A DNA stretch of 64,000 bases. Source: Aeromonas enteropelogenes. GTDB lineage: Bacteria > Pseudomonadota > Gammaproteobacteria > Enterobacterales > Aeromonadaceae. Each line of letters starts with the position of its first letter. The stretch's first letter is position 1. Below the pieces are notes generated by a model. The model saw only the letters and a program-made list of their open reading frames with translations, had not been told where the DNA came from and made no database searches. The position numbers and the translations under genes were made by a program. The stretch lies in the NCBI RefSeq assembly GCF_000819845.1, contig NZ_CDCG01000037.1, forward strand, positions 117,313-181,312. Direction: 5' to 3'. Positions 33,641 to 42,789 of this stretch are shown piece by piece.

Positions 33641-34066
33641 ATGCTCAAGGGAATTTCACCCCTCATCAGCCCAGACCTGCTCAAGGTGATGGCCGAGATG
33701 GGCCACGGCGACGAGCTGATCCTTGCCGATGCCCACTTCCCGGCCCACCAGCTCGGCCGGCGGGTACTGAGGGCCGACGGCATCCCGGTCGATGCCCTGC
33801 TGGCTGCCATCAGCCCGCTGTTTGAACTCGACGCCTACGCCCCGCCCTTGGTGATGATGGCGGCGGTGGCGGGGGACGAGCTGGATCCGGCCGTGGAGCG
33901 GCGCTACCTGGCAGCCCTGGCCGGGCACAACCCGGGGGTCGACGTGACGCGCATCGATCGCTTCGCCTTCTATGAGCGGGCGAAGCAGGCTTACGCCATC
34001 CTGATCACCGGCGAGTGCGCCAAGTACGGCAACATCCTGCTTAAAAAAGGGGTCACCCCGAGTTGA
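33641..34066 (+). CDS. fucU: L-fucose mutarotase
   Basis: RbsD/FucU-family enzyme that interconverts fucose anomers, 141 residues. [47 protein letters not shown] is the family start, with His22 as the catalytic residue. The C-terminus [28 protein letters not shown] is equally typical. AAGGAG lies eight bases before the ATG. Confidence 0.95.
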   Translation: MLKGISPLISPDLLKVMAEMGHGDELILADAHFPAHQLGRRVLRADGIPVDALLAAISPLFELDAYAPPLVMMAAVAGDELDPAVERRYLAALAGHNPGVDVTRIDRFAFYERAKQAYAILITGECAKYGNILLKKGVTPS

Positions 34067-34158
34067 CCCTGATGCGGCGGGGCCTGACCCCGCCCGAGTG
34101 TCCCGATGAACGGGCAGACCCGTTCATGGATACATTCGAAATGTTCAAGGAGACAATC

Positions 34159-35307
34159 ATGAGCTTTATGCTGGCCATGCCCAGACTGAGTTTTCACGGC
34201 ACGGGCGCCATCGGTGACATGCTGGATCGGGTGGCGCAAGAGGGTTTCAAGCGGGCGCTTCTGGTGACCGACCGGGATCTGCTGCGCCTCGGATTGCATC
34301 AACCTGTGGTGGAGGGGCTCACCGCCCGTGGGCTCGATCACTGCCTGTTTGGCGAGGTGATGCCCAACCCGACGGTGGCGATCGTCGAGGCAGGCCATCG
34401 CGCCTTCGTGCGCAGCGACAGTGACTGCATCATCGCCCTTGGCGGTGGCAGCGCCATTGACGCCGCCAAGGGGATCTGCATTCTCACCGCCAACCCGGGC
34501 CCCGTCACCTCCTACAGCGGGGTGGGCAAGGTGGCCAAACGCGGTGTCTTTCTCGCCGCCATCAACACCACCGCCGGCACTGCCGCCGAGGTGACCAGCA
34601 ATGCGGTGATCACCGACACCGACCGCCAGGTGAAGGAGGTGATCATCGATCCCGCCATCTTGGTCGATATCGCGGTGGATGACCCGACCCTGATGCTCGG
34701 CATTCCACCGGCAGTGACCGCCGCCACCGGCATGGATGCCCTGACCCACGCCATCGAGGCCTACGTGGCCAAAGGGGCTCATCCGCTTACCGATCACTCG
34801 GCGTTGGCGGCCATCGAGATCATCGGCCGCTGGCTACCTCACGCGGTGGAACAGGGGCAGGATCTGCAAGGGCGCGAGATGATGGCCTATGGCCAGTATC
34901 TGGCCGGCATGGCGTTCAACAGTGCGGGGCTGGGTCTGGTACATGCGCTGGCGCACCAACCGGGGGCGACCCACGACCTGCCCCACGGGGTCTGCAACGC
35001 CATCCTGCTGCCCGTCATCTGCGACTACAACCGGCCGGTGTGCGTGAGCCGCTTTGCCGCCATAGCCCGCGCCCTCGGCGTGGACACCACCACCATGGAC
35101 GAGGAACAGGCGAGCCAGGCCGCCATCGAGGCAATCCGTACCCTCTCGGCACGGGTGGGCATCCCCGCCGGTTTCTCGGCCCTTGGCATCACCAGCACCG
35201 ACATCGACCGCTGGATTGACAAGGCGATGGCCGACCCCTGTGCCCCCGGCAATCCGCGCGCCGCAGATCCCGAACAGATCCGCGCACTCTATCTGGCGGC
35301 GCTCTAA
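34159..35307 (+). CDS. fucO: Lactaldehyde reductase (propanediol oxidoreductase)
   Basis: Iron-dependent group III alcohol dehydrogenase that reduces L-lactaldehyde to 1,2-propanediol under anaerobic conditions, regenerating NAD+. A 382-residue protein with GGGSAIDAAKG for NAD binding, NTTAGTAAEVTSNAVITD, and the metal region DALTHAIEAYV...HALAHQPGATHDLPHG. I use the ATG at 34159 because AAGGAG lies nearby; an upstream in-frame extension has no ribosome site. Last gene of the operon. Confidence 0.93.
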   Translation: MSFMLAMPRLSFHGTGAIGDMLDRVAQEGFKRALLVTDRDLLRLGLHQPVVEGLTARGLDHCLFGEVMPNPTVAIVEAGHRAFVRSDSDCIIALGGGSAIDAAKGICILTANPGPVTSYSGVGKVAKRGVFLAAINTTAGTAAEVTSNAVITDTDRQVKEVIIDPAILVDIAVDDPTLMLGIPPAVTAATGMDALTHAIEAYVAKGAHPLTDHSALAAIEIIGRWLPHAVEQGQDLQGREMMAYGQYLAGMAFNSAGLGLVHALAHQPGATHDLPHGVCNAILLPVICDYNRPVCVSRFAAIARALGVDTTTMDEEQASQAAIEAIRTLSARVGIPAGFSALGITSTDIDRWIDKAMADPCAPGNPRAADPEQIRALYLAAL

Positions 35308-35349
35308 CCCTCTGTTGCAGGCGGTCACTCCCCCCCCTGGCATCATGAC

Positions 35350-35371
35350 GGCCGCGGTATCAACCGCGGCC
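35350..35371 (+). terminator. Probable terminator of the fuc operon
   Basis: GGCCGCGGT and ACCGCGGCC form a perfect nine-base stem with a four-base loop, then CTTTC. The T tract is poor but the stem is strong and stands 42 bases after fucO. Confidence 0.6.
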
Positions 35372-35777
35372 CTTTCATGTGGCAATATGGCACCATGGCA
35401 ACCTTTTGTGCTGATGCCAGCCGCCCGGGCCATTCCTTCCTCATTGCAAAAACAGTTGTAGAAAAAGAGCCAGATGGCCCACACCTCATCTTTTCTGGCG
35501 TCATTCCTTGCTGGTAACCCTGTCGTTCACAAGCCGCAATGACCCACTAACATACTGCTATTAAAGGAATTATCTTTAACGGCTCGTCCGCTGACCCTGG
35601 CTCATAGCCAGCCTTGAAAGCGTTTTCCCCTATGGCGCAATAACCTGTCCGAAATCAAATAAAGTTGTGGATGACCTTTGGTAATGTGGGGTTATATCCA
35701 GCGATTGTTCGATCGCTTCTCCTGCTGGCTCCGCCAGATGCAGCATTTTCTGCGCCTTGACCCGAGTTTATGACGCC
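35372..35777. other. Intergenic region before the formate dehydrogenase
   Basis: About 400 bases without a gene. It should contain the promoter of the large formate dehydrogenase. A TGGC...TTGCT pair near 35500 resembles a sigma-54 site but its spacing is one base too long, so I do not call it. Confidence 0.4.
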
Positions 35778-38700
35778 ATGCTCACTCTCACTCTCGATGG
35801 GGCTCAGCTGACGGTTGATCCGACCCTGACCCTGCTTCAGATAGCAAAACAGCACCATATCGACATCCCCTCCCTGTGCGGCGACAACGACCGTGCCCCC
35901 AAGACCCCGTGCGATCTCTGCGTGGTCGAGATCGCCGGTGTCGGCATCCGGCGCGCCTGCGAAACCCGCCCGAGCGAGGGGATGGTGGTCACCAGCCAAT
36001 CGCAGGCCCTGAGGGATCACCGCCAGCAGGCGCTCGGCCGCATCCTCGCGGATCACTACGCCGACTGCGAGGCCCCCTGCCAGCGAGCCTGCCCGGCCGG
36101 GGTGGATATCCAGTCCTATCTGCACCATATCGCCATGGGGGATCACGAGGCGGCCACCGCCGTCATCAAGCAGACACTGCCCATGCCGCTCTCCATCGGC
36201 CGGGTCTGTCCGGCCTTCTGCGAGGCCGAATGCCGCCGCTCCCTGGTGGATGAGCCGCTGGCCATTCGCCAACTCAAGCGCCATGCCGCCGATCTGGATC
36301 TGGCCGGGATGACCCCCTATCACCCCCCGAAAAAGCCCGCCAAGGGCAAGCGAGTCGCCATCATCGGCAGCGGCCCGGGGGGGCTCACCTGCGGTTACTA
36401 CCTGGGCTATGAGGGGTTCGACGTGGATCTCTTCGAGGCGATGCCCGAGGCCGGTGGCTGGCTGCGTTACGGCATCCCCGAATACCGGCTGCCCAAGGCG
36501 ATCCTCGATCAAGAGATCGCATTGATGTGCGAGAGCGGCATGCGGATCCACACCAGCCAGCGCCTGGGGCAGGAGCTCAGCCTCTCGGCTCTGTGCCGCG
36601 ACTACGACGCCGTCTGTCTGGCGGTCGGCGCCTCCCAGGCTGTGCCCATGGAGTACCCGGGCTGCACTCTCGAAGGTTGTTATCTCGGGGTGGACTACCT
36701 CAAGGATCGGATGCTGGAGCAGCGCCTCACCACCGGCAAACGGGTTGCGGTGATCGGTGGCGGCAATACCGCCATCGACTGCGCCCGTACTGCGGTGCGC
36801 CTCGGCGCCGAGACCACCCTCATCTATCGTCGCACCCGCGCCGAGATGCCTGCCGAGGCGTACGAGATTGACGAGGCGGAGCACGAAGGGGTGCGCTTTT
36901 TGATGCTGACCAATCCGGTAGAGAACCTGGCCGATGAAGCGGGCCGCGTCTGTCAGGTGCGGCTCGAGAAGATGGCCCTCGGCGAACCGGATGCCTCCGG
37001 CCGCCGCCGCCCCGAGCCCACCGGCGAGTTCATCGTCGAGGAGTTTGATACCGTCATCGCCGCCGTCTCCCAGCGGCCGGATCTGAGCTTTATGGAAGGG
37101 GAGTCGCTGACCCTGCCCCTCACCCGCTGGAATACTCTGGACGCCCACCCCGAGACCATGCACAGCGGTCACGCCAATCTGTTTGCCATCGGCGATCTGC
37201 GCCGGGGGCCGGCCACCGCCATCGAGGCGGTCGCCGACGGGCGCAAGGCGGCGCTGGCCATCGACCACTTCCTGCACGGCACCATGGTGGATCCGGTACG
37301 CCCCTTCAACGCCAGCAAGGCCCCCTCCCTCAAGCAGGTGGACCCCGCCCAGTTCGCCCACCTGAAGCAGGTCGCCCGCGCCGTCATGCCCCATCTGGCC
37401 GAGCGCAGCGGCAGCTTTGCCGAGGTGGAGCAGGGCTTTAGCGATGCCGCGGCCCGGGCCGAGGCGGCCCGCTGCCTGGAGTGCGGCTGCCAGGCCAATA
37501 CCGATTGCGCCCTGCGCGACTATGCCACCGAATACAAGGTCGACCAGAGCACCCTCGATACCCATGACTGCCAGAAGTTTGCGGTGGACAACAGCAGCGA
37601 ATTCATCGTGTTCGATGCCAACCGCTGCATCGGCTGTGGCCAGTGCGTGCAGGCGTGCAACGAGCAGGCGGTACAGGGCATCCTGCAATTTGCCAGACAG
37701 GCCGATGGCACCCTCTCGACCCGGCCGCAGTTCGAGGCGGGACTGGCGATGGGGGACTCCCACTGCGTGCAGTGCGGCGCCTGTGTGCAGGTCTGCCCCA
37801 CCGGCGCCATGGTGGATGCCCGCGACAAGTCCCAGGGACGCACCGAGTTGCTCACCCCGGTCAACACCATCTGCACCTACTGCGGGGTTGGCTGCGGCGT
37901 CACCCTCTATGTGGATGAGGCGCGGCAGCGCATCCGCTATGTGGAGGGCAACCGCCACTCCCCGGTCAACCAGGGGCTGCTCTGCGTCAAGGGGCGCTTT
38001 GGCTTTGACTTTATCCAGAGCGAGGAGCGCCTCACCACGCCGCTGATCCGCAAGGATGGCCAGCTGGTGCCCGCCAGCTGGCAGGAGGCGATCACCCTGG
38101 TGGCAGAGCGCTTTGGTGCCATCAAGGCAGAGCATGGCAGCGATGCGCTGGCGGGGTTCTCCTCGGCCAAGACCACCAACGAAGACAACTACCTGTTCCA
38201 GAAATTCATGCGCCGGGAGCTTGCCACCAACAACGTGGATCACTGCGCCCGCCTGTGCCACGCCTCCACCGTCACCGGGTTGGAGGCATCCTTGGGCAGC
38301 GGGGCCATGACCAACGACATCCCGAGCATCGATCACTCGGATCTCATCTTCATCATCGGCTCCGACACCTCGGCGGCCCACCCCATCATCGGCTCCCACA
38401 TCAAGCGGGTGGTGCGCGAGGGCAAGGCACGGCTGGTGGTAGCGGATCCCAAGCGGATCGAGATGGCTGATCATGCCAGCCTCTACCTGGCCCATCGCCC
38501 CGGCACCGACGTGATGCTGCTCAACGGCATCATGCAGCAGATCATCCGGCACGACTGGCACGACAAGAGCTATATCGCCGAGCGGGTGGAAGGGTTTGAG
38601 GCGCTCAAGGCCGAGGTGCTCTCCCCCGCCTATGCCCCGGACAAGGTGGCCCTCATCACCGGCGTGCCCGCCGAGCAGGTGATTGAGCTGGCGCGGCTCA

Positions 38701-39935
38701 TCGGCACCGCCGAGCGCACCGCCATCTACTACTCCATGGGGATCACCCAGCACACCACGGGCCACGACAACGTGCGGGCCATCGCCAACCTGCAACTGCT
38801 GTGCGGCAACATCGGCATTGAGGGGGGTGGTATCAATCCCCTGCGCGGCCAGTCCAACGTGCAGGGAGCCTGCGACATGGGAGCCCTGCCCAACAACTTC
38901 CCCGGCTATCAGAAGGTGGCTGACCCGGACGTGCACGCCCGCTTCGTGGCCGCCTGGCAAGCCCCCTGGCTGCCCGCCAAGCCCGGCCTCACCCTCACCG
39001 AGACCATAGATGCCGCCTGCGCCGGTACTATCAAGGGGCTCTATGTGATGGGAGAGAACCCGGTATTGAGCGATCCGGATCAGCATCACGTCATCGAGGG
39101 GCTAAAGCGCCTCGAATTCCTGGTGGTGCAGGATATCTTCCTCTCCGAAACCGCCCAGCTCGCCGATGTGGTGCTCCCCTCCTGCTCCTTTGCCGAGAAG
39201 AGCGGCCACTTCACCAACACGGAGCGGCGGGTGCAGCGCCTCTCCCCCGCCATCAAGGCGCCGGGGCAGGCGCGGGAAGACTGGTGGATCATCCAGCAGC
39301 TAGCCAATGCCATGGGGGGCGACTGGCATTACCAGAATGTGGCCGAAATCACCGAGGAGATCTGCCGGGTGACGCCCCAATACGCCGGCATCCACTGGGA
39401 CAAGGTGGGTCAGGCCGGGTTGCAGTGGCCCTGCCATGATCAGGCTCCCGAGGGGACTCGCCTGCTCCACGGCAAGCAGTTCACCCGGGGCAAGGGGGAG
39501 ATGGTGGCCACGCCATTCCGCTATGCCGCCGAGCTGCCGGATGAAACCTATCCGATAGTGCTCACCACGGGGCGCCTGCTGGAGCAGTTCCACACCGGCA
39601 CCATGACCCGCAAGACCAGGGGGCTCGACAAGCTCGCCGGCCCCAGGGTGATGATGAGTGTGGCGGATGCCGAGCGCCTCGGGATTGGCAACAGCGAGCG
39701 GGTGAAGGTCACCAGCCGCCGCGGCCATATCGAGCTACCCGCCTTCGTCACCAAGCGGATGCAGCCCGGAGTGGTATTCATCCCGTTCCACTTTGCCGAG
39801 GCGCCGGCCAACCGGCTCACCATCAATGCCACCGATCCCCACGCCAAGATCCCCGAGTTCAAGGTCGCGGCGGTGCGTATTGACAAGCTGGCCACCCCGG
39901 CCAACACCCGGGAGGCTGAAGCCGAGATGGTCTGA
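35778..39935 (+). CDS. Fused formate dehydrogenase (ferredoxin, GltD-like flavoprotein and Mo-bisPGD catalytic domains)
   Basis: A 1385-residue cytoplasmic enzyme. Residues 1-75: 2Fe-2S ferredoxin-like (Cys34, Cys45, Cys48, Cys61). About 100-570: a glutamate-synthase-beta-like flavoprotein with two nucleotide folds (VAIIGSGPGGLTCGYYL and VAVIGGGNTAIDCA). About 600-690: two 4Fe-4S motifs (CIGCGQCVQAC, CVQCGACVQVC). The rest is an FdhF-type molybdopterin catalytic domain (TICTYCGVGCGVT) with NNVDHCARLCHAS, so a Cys stands where E. coli FdhF has selenocysteine. By domains it oxidises formate and passes electrons through Fe-S centres to a pyridine nucleotide, or the reverse. TTG at 35757 is an alternative start. 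Confidence 0.88.
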   Translation: MLTLTLDGAQLTVDPTLTLLQIAKQHHIDIPSLCGDNDRAPKTPCDLCVVEIAGVGIRRACETRPSEGMVVTSQSQALRDHRQQALGRILADHYADCEAPCQRACPAGVDIQSYLHHIAMGDHEAATAVIKQTLPMPLSIGRVCPAFCEAECRRSLVDEPLAIRQLKRHAADLDLAGMTPYHPPKKPAKGKRVAIIGSGPGGLTCGYYLGYEGFDVDLFEAMPEAGGWLRYGIPEYRLPKAILDQEIALMCESGMRIHTSQRLGQELSLSALCRDYDAVCLAVGASQAVPMEYPGCTLEGCYLGVDYLKDRMLEQRLTTGKRVAVIGGGNTAIDCARTAVRLGAETTLIYRRTRAEMPAEAYEIDEAEHEGVRFLMLTNPVENLADEAGRVCQVRLEKMALGEPDASGRRRPEPTGEFIVEEFDTVIAAVSQRPDLSFMEGESLTLPLTRWNTLDAHPETMHSGHANLFAIGDLRRGPATAIEAVADGRKAALAIDHFLHGTMVDPVRPFNASKAPSLKQVDPAQFAHLKQVARAVMPHLAERSGSFAEVEQGFSDAAARAEAARCLECGCQANTDCALRDYATEYKVDQSTLDTHDCQKFAVDNSSEFIVFDANRCIGCGQCVQACNEQAVQGILQFARQADGTLSTRPQFEAGLAMGDSHCVQCGACVQVCPTGAMVDARDKSQGRTELLTPVNTICTYCGVGCGVTLYVDEARQRIRYVEGNRHSPVNQGLLCVKGRFGFDFIQSEERLTTPLIRKDGQLVPASWQEAITLVAERFGAIKAEHGSDALAGFSSAKTTNEDNYLFQKFMRRELATNNVDHCARLCHASTVTGLEASLGSGAMTNDIPSIDHSDLIFIIGSDTSAAHPIIGSHIKRVVREGKARLVVADPKRIEMADHASLYLAHRPGTDVMLLNGIMQQIIRHDWHDKSYIAERVEGFEALKAEVLSPAYAPDKVALITGVPAEQVIELARLIGTAERTAIYYSMGITQHTTGHDNVRAIANLQLLCGNIGIEGGGINPLRGQSNVQGACDMGALPNNFPGYQKVADPDVHARFVAAWQAPWLPAKPGLTLTETIDAACAGTIKGLYVMGENPVLSDPDQHHVIEGLKRLEFLVVQDIFLSETAQLADVVLPSCSFAEKSGHFTNTERRVQRLSPAIKAPGQAREDWWIIQQLANAMGGDWHYQNVAEITEEICRVTPQYAGIHWDKVGQAGLQWPCHDQAPEGTRLLHGKQFTRGKGEMVATPFRYAAELPDETYPIVLTTGRLLEQFHTGTMTRKTRGLDKLAGPRVMMSVADAERLGIGNSERVKVTSRRGHIELPAFVTKRMQPGVVFIPFHFAEAPANRLTINATDPHAKIPEFKVAAVRIDKLATPANTREAEAEMV

Positions 39936-39983
39936 TGGCTTGCGGCAACCCCGGTTCGCCCTCCCTATGTACGGCCCCATAGC

Positions 39984-40016
39984 AACAGAGCCACCCGACG
40001 GGTGGCTCTGTTCTTT
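39984..40016 (+). terminator. Terminator between formate dehydrogenase and the convergent operon
   Basis: ACAGAGCCACCC and GGGTGGCTCTGT form a twelve-base stem with a three-base loop, then TCTTTT. It could serve both converging transcripts. Confidence 0.88.
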
Positions 40017-40149
40017 TCAGCGCGGCTTATTTTTTCTTATGTCTCTGCACCTTAAGTCCCTGTCCCTTCAGTCTCTCTTCCTCCAGCCTCTTCTCAAGGC
40101 GCTTTGACGAGGATCCGGGAGAACGTGCCAATGCCACACGACCAAAGGA

Positions 40150-41979
40150 TCATTGCAGTATCTGTGAGGAGGCCCTGTTTCTGTCCTTGCAAGTCGCCCC
40201 GGTGCAATCCCAGGAACGGAAGGGCGACAAGGTGGCCTGGCGATCCTGAGCCTGACTCGCATCGAGATTGAGCGTCAGACCACTGAAGCGATTGACCAGA
40301 CGATAACTGCCATCGCGGCGCTCACTGCCATCGTCACGGCTAATCACAGTCGGCACCTTGATCCATTGTGCGCTCAAGCACTCATCGGCGGTGGCATCCT
40401 GACAAAGATTATCAAGCAACCCGACCTCGGCCCCCCACTTTCTCAAATCGTTGACTGCCCCGCTGCCGATCACCCCCAAATATCGTTTTTGCGCCGTATT
40501 CCCTGTTGGATAGGCCACCACAGAATAATAACCATCCTGCCTATCCTGTAATCCCCAGGACATATCACCCTCGCCCGGTTCTTTTTTCACCGCCAGGTTG
40601 AACTTGTCATCTGCGGTCAATACCTCGCCGTCACGGTTTTTGAGCAGGGTATTTTCCAGTGTGGGCGAGATCTCTTCTTGTGAGCGCTGGAGGGTCACAT
40701 CGATATATTCACCACCATATTTCTGGCACTCAACATAGCAATAGGTCCGGAAGGTTTTTCCCACGATAAAATTGGACCTTGTCTGAACCTGCGGATCCAT
40801 CATGAAGCGATACCAGGAGCGGGTGACATAGTTGTCCAATGTCAGCAACTTCTCCCACTTCTGGCTCGACAGACTATCGGTCACGTAAAGCGCCAACGGC
40901 GCCTTGCCCTCATTTTTCGGCCCTGACGATGGCTCGGGGGTTGCCACATATTTTTTCAGATAACTATTCCACGCCACATTGATCACTCTTAATGGCGAAT
41001 TGACCAGTTTGCCCTGCCCGGCCAACTCGGATGCGGTGCCGCTCATGGTGACAGGGTCATATTCGGGAGTGAAATACCCCTTGGGGGACAACTCTACCGA
41101 CACTATGTTGCTGGCGGCACCGGCATTACCCAGGGAATAGTCATCCGCAGAGAATGCTTCCCACTTTCCATCATGATATTTTCGCCACGACTCTGGCGAC
41201 ATTTTCCCCGAGATCGGGGCCCTCATGACATGCTCCTGCATGAAGGAGCTGAACCCGGACCAGCCGGACAGATTCATGACCCGGCTGGTGTAGAAGAGAT
41301 AAAAATAACCGGAGGCATAATCCACGAACAGACGAGGGTCGCCACCACCGTAATTGTAAGTTTGCCCCAGCGCTTCGTCTCGCGAATCCGCCATGCCATA
41401 TTGGGAGGTCTGGATGACATCGGTGACGGCCCAATTCAATCCTTTATCCGTGGATTTGACCAACTCGATGGCATCATACCTGGGAGTCAGACCAAAAATT
41501 TCGTCATGCAGCAAGCCATACCAGTCCCCACTATCCGGATCGACCCAGACATCCATCAAACCGCAGTAATTGATATAGTCATAGCCACTGCCACGAGGTT
41601 TTATACGCTTCATCAAAGGAGTATTGGTACATAACGGAACCGTGTTCTGTACCGTGGCCTGGTCGTAGATCTGTTTTATCTTTTCATAATCCCCCAGCTT
41701 GTCTTTTATATTGTCGCTTGCCCCCTGGTAGTTTTTGGCGCTGAAAAATCGCCAGGCATGATCGGCATTATTGGGATTGTATTTGTTATATTGCGAGAGG
41801 GTATCGTGATACAGGTATTTCCCGGTTTCATCAATAAATGAGAAACCCGGTGAATCATTGACCAGAAACACCTGCTCGGGAGACGTATGTTCAGCTGTCA
41901 CCGCAGCCCAGACATATTGAAAGGAGAAACAACCGAGACCTATTATTCCACTTATCATAAATCGCGTGTGTTTTTTCAT
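40150..41979 (-). CDS. Secreted Asp-box beta-propeller protein with C-terminal lectin-like region
   Basis: A 609-residue protein with a clear signal peptide (MKKHTRFMISGIIGLGCFSFQYVWA) and so exported. The body shows beta-propeller features: STDKGLNW is an Asp-box (SxDxGxxW), and GGGDPRLFVDYASGYFYLFYTSR, DVWVDPDSGDWYGLLHDEIFG and NVAWNSYLKKYVATPE resemble blades of sialidase- or GH43-like enzymes. The last ~60 residues (YRLVNRFSGLTLNLDASQAQD) look like a ricin-type carbohydrate-binding repeat. It is the last gene of the GalNAc operon, so I infer it binds or cuts GalNAc-containing glycans outside the inner membrane. The ATG follows GAGG; an ATG four codons upstream is less likely. Confidence 0.7.
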   Translation of the reverse strand: MKKHTRFMISGIIGLGCFSFQYVWAAVTAEHTSPEQVFLVNDSPGFSFIDETGKYLYHDTLSQYNKYNPNNADHAWRFFSAKNYQGASDNIKDKLGDYEKIKQIYDQATVQNTVPLCTNTPLMKRIKPRGSGYDYINYCGLMDVWVDPDSGDWYGLLHDEIFGLTPRYDAIELVKSTDKGLNWAVTDVIQTSQYGMADSRDEALGQTYNYGGGDPRLFVDYASGYFYLFYTSRVMNLSGWSGFSSFMQEHVMRAPISGKMSPESWRKYHDGKWEAFSADDYSLGNAGAASNIVSVELSPKGYFTPEYDPVTMSGTASELAGQGKLVNSPLRVINVAWNSYLKKYVATPEPSSGPKNEGKAPLALYVTDSLSSQKWEKLLTLDNYVTRSWYRFMMDPQVQTRSNFIVGKTFRTYCYVECQKYGGEYIDVTLQRSQEEISPTLENTLLKNRDGEVLTADDKFNLAVKKEPGEGDMSWGLQDRQDGYYSVVAYPTGNTAQKRYLGVIGSGAVNDLRKWGAEVGLLDNLCQDATADECLSAQWIKVPTVISRDDGSERRDGSYRLVNRFSGLTLNLDASQAQDRQATLSPFRSWDCTGATCKDRNRASSQILQ

Positions 41980-42044
41980 GGCAAACCTCATGTGACAATA
42001 TAAATCGATGCTGCCGTAAAAATACCGGCAACATCGTCAATGAT

Positions 42045-42776
42045 TTACATGCAGGTCACTCTGTTTTTATATTTATCCAGATTGACGCGGTTCGTCTCGG
42101 CGGCCTCTGCGGCATTGACCGAGCGCCATAGCAGTGGTTTTTGATCCAGCCTGAGTATCTGTTTGACACATTCATAAACCAGGCTGTTCAGGATCGTAAA
42201 ACCAATAATGGAAGAGATTGAACCGGTGGCAAAATCATGATGGGGAACGGGCACGATGGCATCTCCCGGCACACCGCCCATATCCAGCAGGTAATCGCAC
42301 ACGTCCGCCAGTTTTTTACCACTCTGATGCCGGGAGCTGACCGAACGGGTAAAGGCAAGAGACGTCAGCCCGATCACGGTCAAGCCTCGCTTCTTCCCTT
42401 CCATGGCAAACTCGACGGGCACAGGGTTGCGGCCCGAAGTCGATACCACGATCAGAATGTCCCCCGCCCGCAACTCTTTTTCGGCATCCAGCACGATGGC
42501 GGCCAAGCCATGCTGCCGTTCGGCAAAGGTGCTCATGGGGGCATAGGGGGCTAATGCCAATATCGGTGGCAGAATCGCATTCACCTGCACGAGACCACCC
42601 GCACGGTAATACATCTCATGGGCAAACATCTGTGAATGGCCACAGCCGGTGACATGGATCATGCCATCCTGGATGATGGTCTGCGCCATCGCCTTGGCAC
42701 ACGTCTCTATTATTGCCTGCTGCTCCTTCACGACATCCATATGCTGCAGCAATCCGGCCACATATTTTTTGTACAT
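42045..42776 (-). CDS. SIS-domain sugar-phosphate protein (paralogue 1)
   Basis: A 243-residue single SIS-domain protein. It has MIHVTGCGHSQMFAHEMYYRAGGL (sugar-phosphate loop) and ILIVVSTSGRNPVPVEFAMEGKKRGLTVIGLTS, the classic SIS Ser/Thr loop, then SSRHQSGKKLADVCDYLLDMGG. It resembles the UPF0309 group related to MurQ-type proteins. The substrate is presumably a phosphorylated amino sugar from the PTS encoded upstream. It is a tandem paralogue of the next gene. Confidence 0.8.
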   Translation of the reverse strand: MYKKYVAGLLQHMDVVKEQQAIIETCAKAMAQTIIQDGMIHVTGCGHSQMFAHEMYYRAGGLVQVNAILPPILALAPYAPMSTFAERQHGLAAIVLDAEKELRAGDILIVVSTSGRNPVPVEFAMEGKKRGLTVIGLTSLAFTRSVSSRHQSGKKLADVCDYLLDMGGVPGDAIVPVPHHDFATGSISSIIGFTILNSLVYECVKQILRLDQKPLLWRSVNAAEAAETNRVNLDKYKNRVTCM

Positions 42777-42789
42777 AGTATTCCCTCCC

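Noticed and set aside
35495..35520. Sigma-54-like promoter before the formate dehydrogenase
   Set aside because: The GG and GC elements are one base too far apart (11 instead of 10), a spacing sigma-54 does not tolerate well.
35655..39089. Open frame of about 1140 codons on the minus strand opposite the formate dehydrogenase
   Set aside because: It mirrors the codon structure of the plus-strand enzyme, whose cofactor motifs are unmistakable. The opposite product has the Gly/His/Val/Leu-rich look of a shadow frame in GC-rich DNA.
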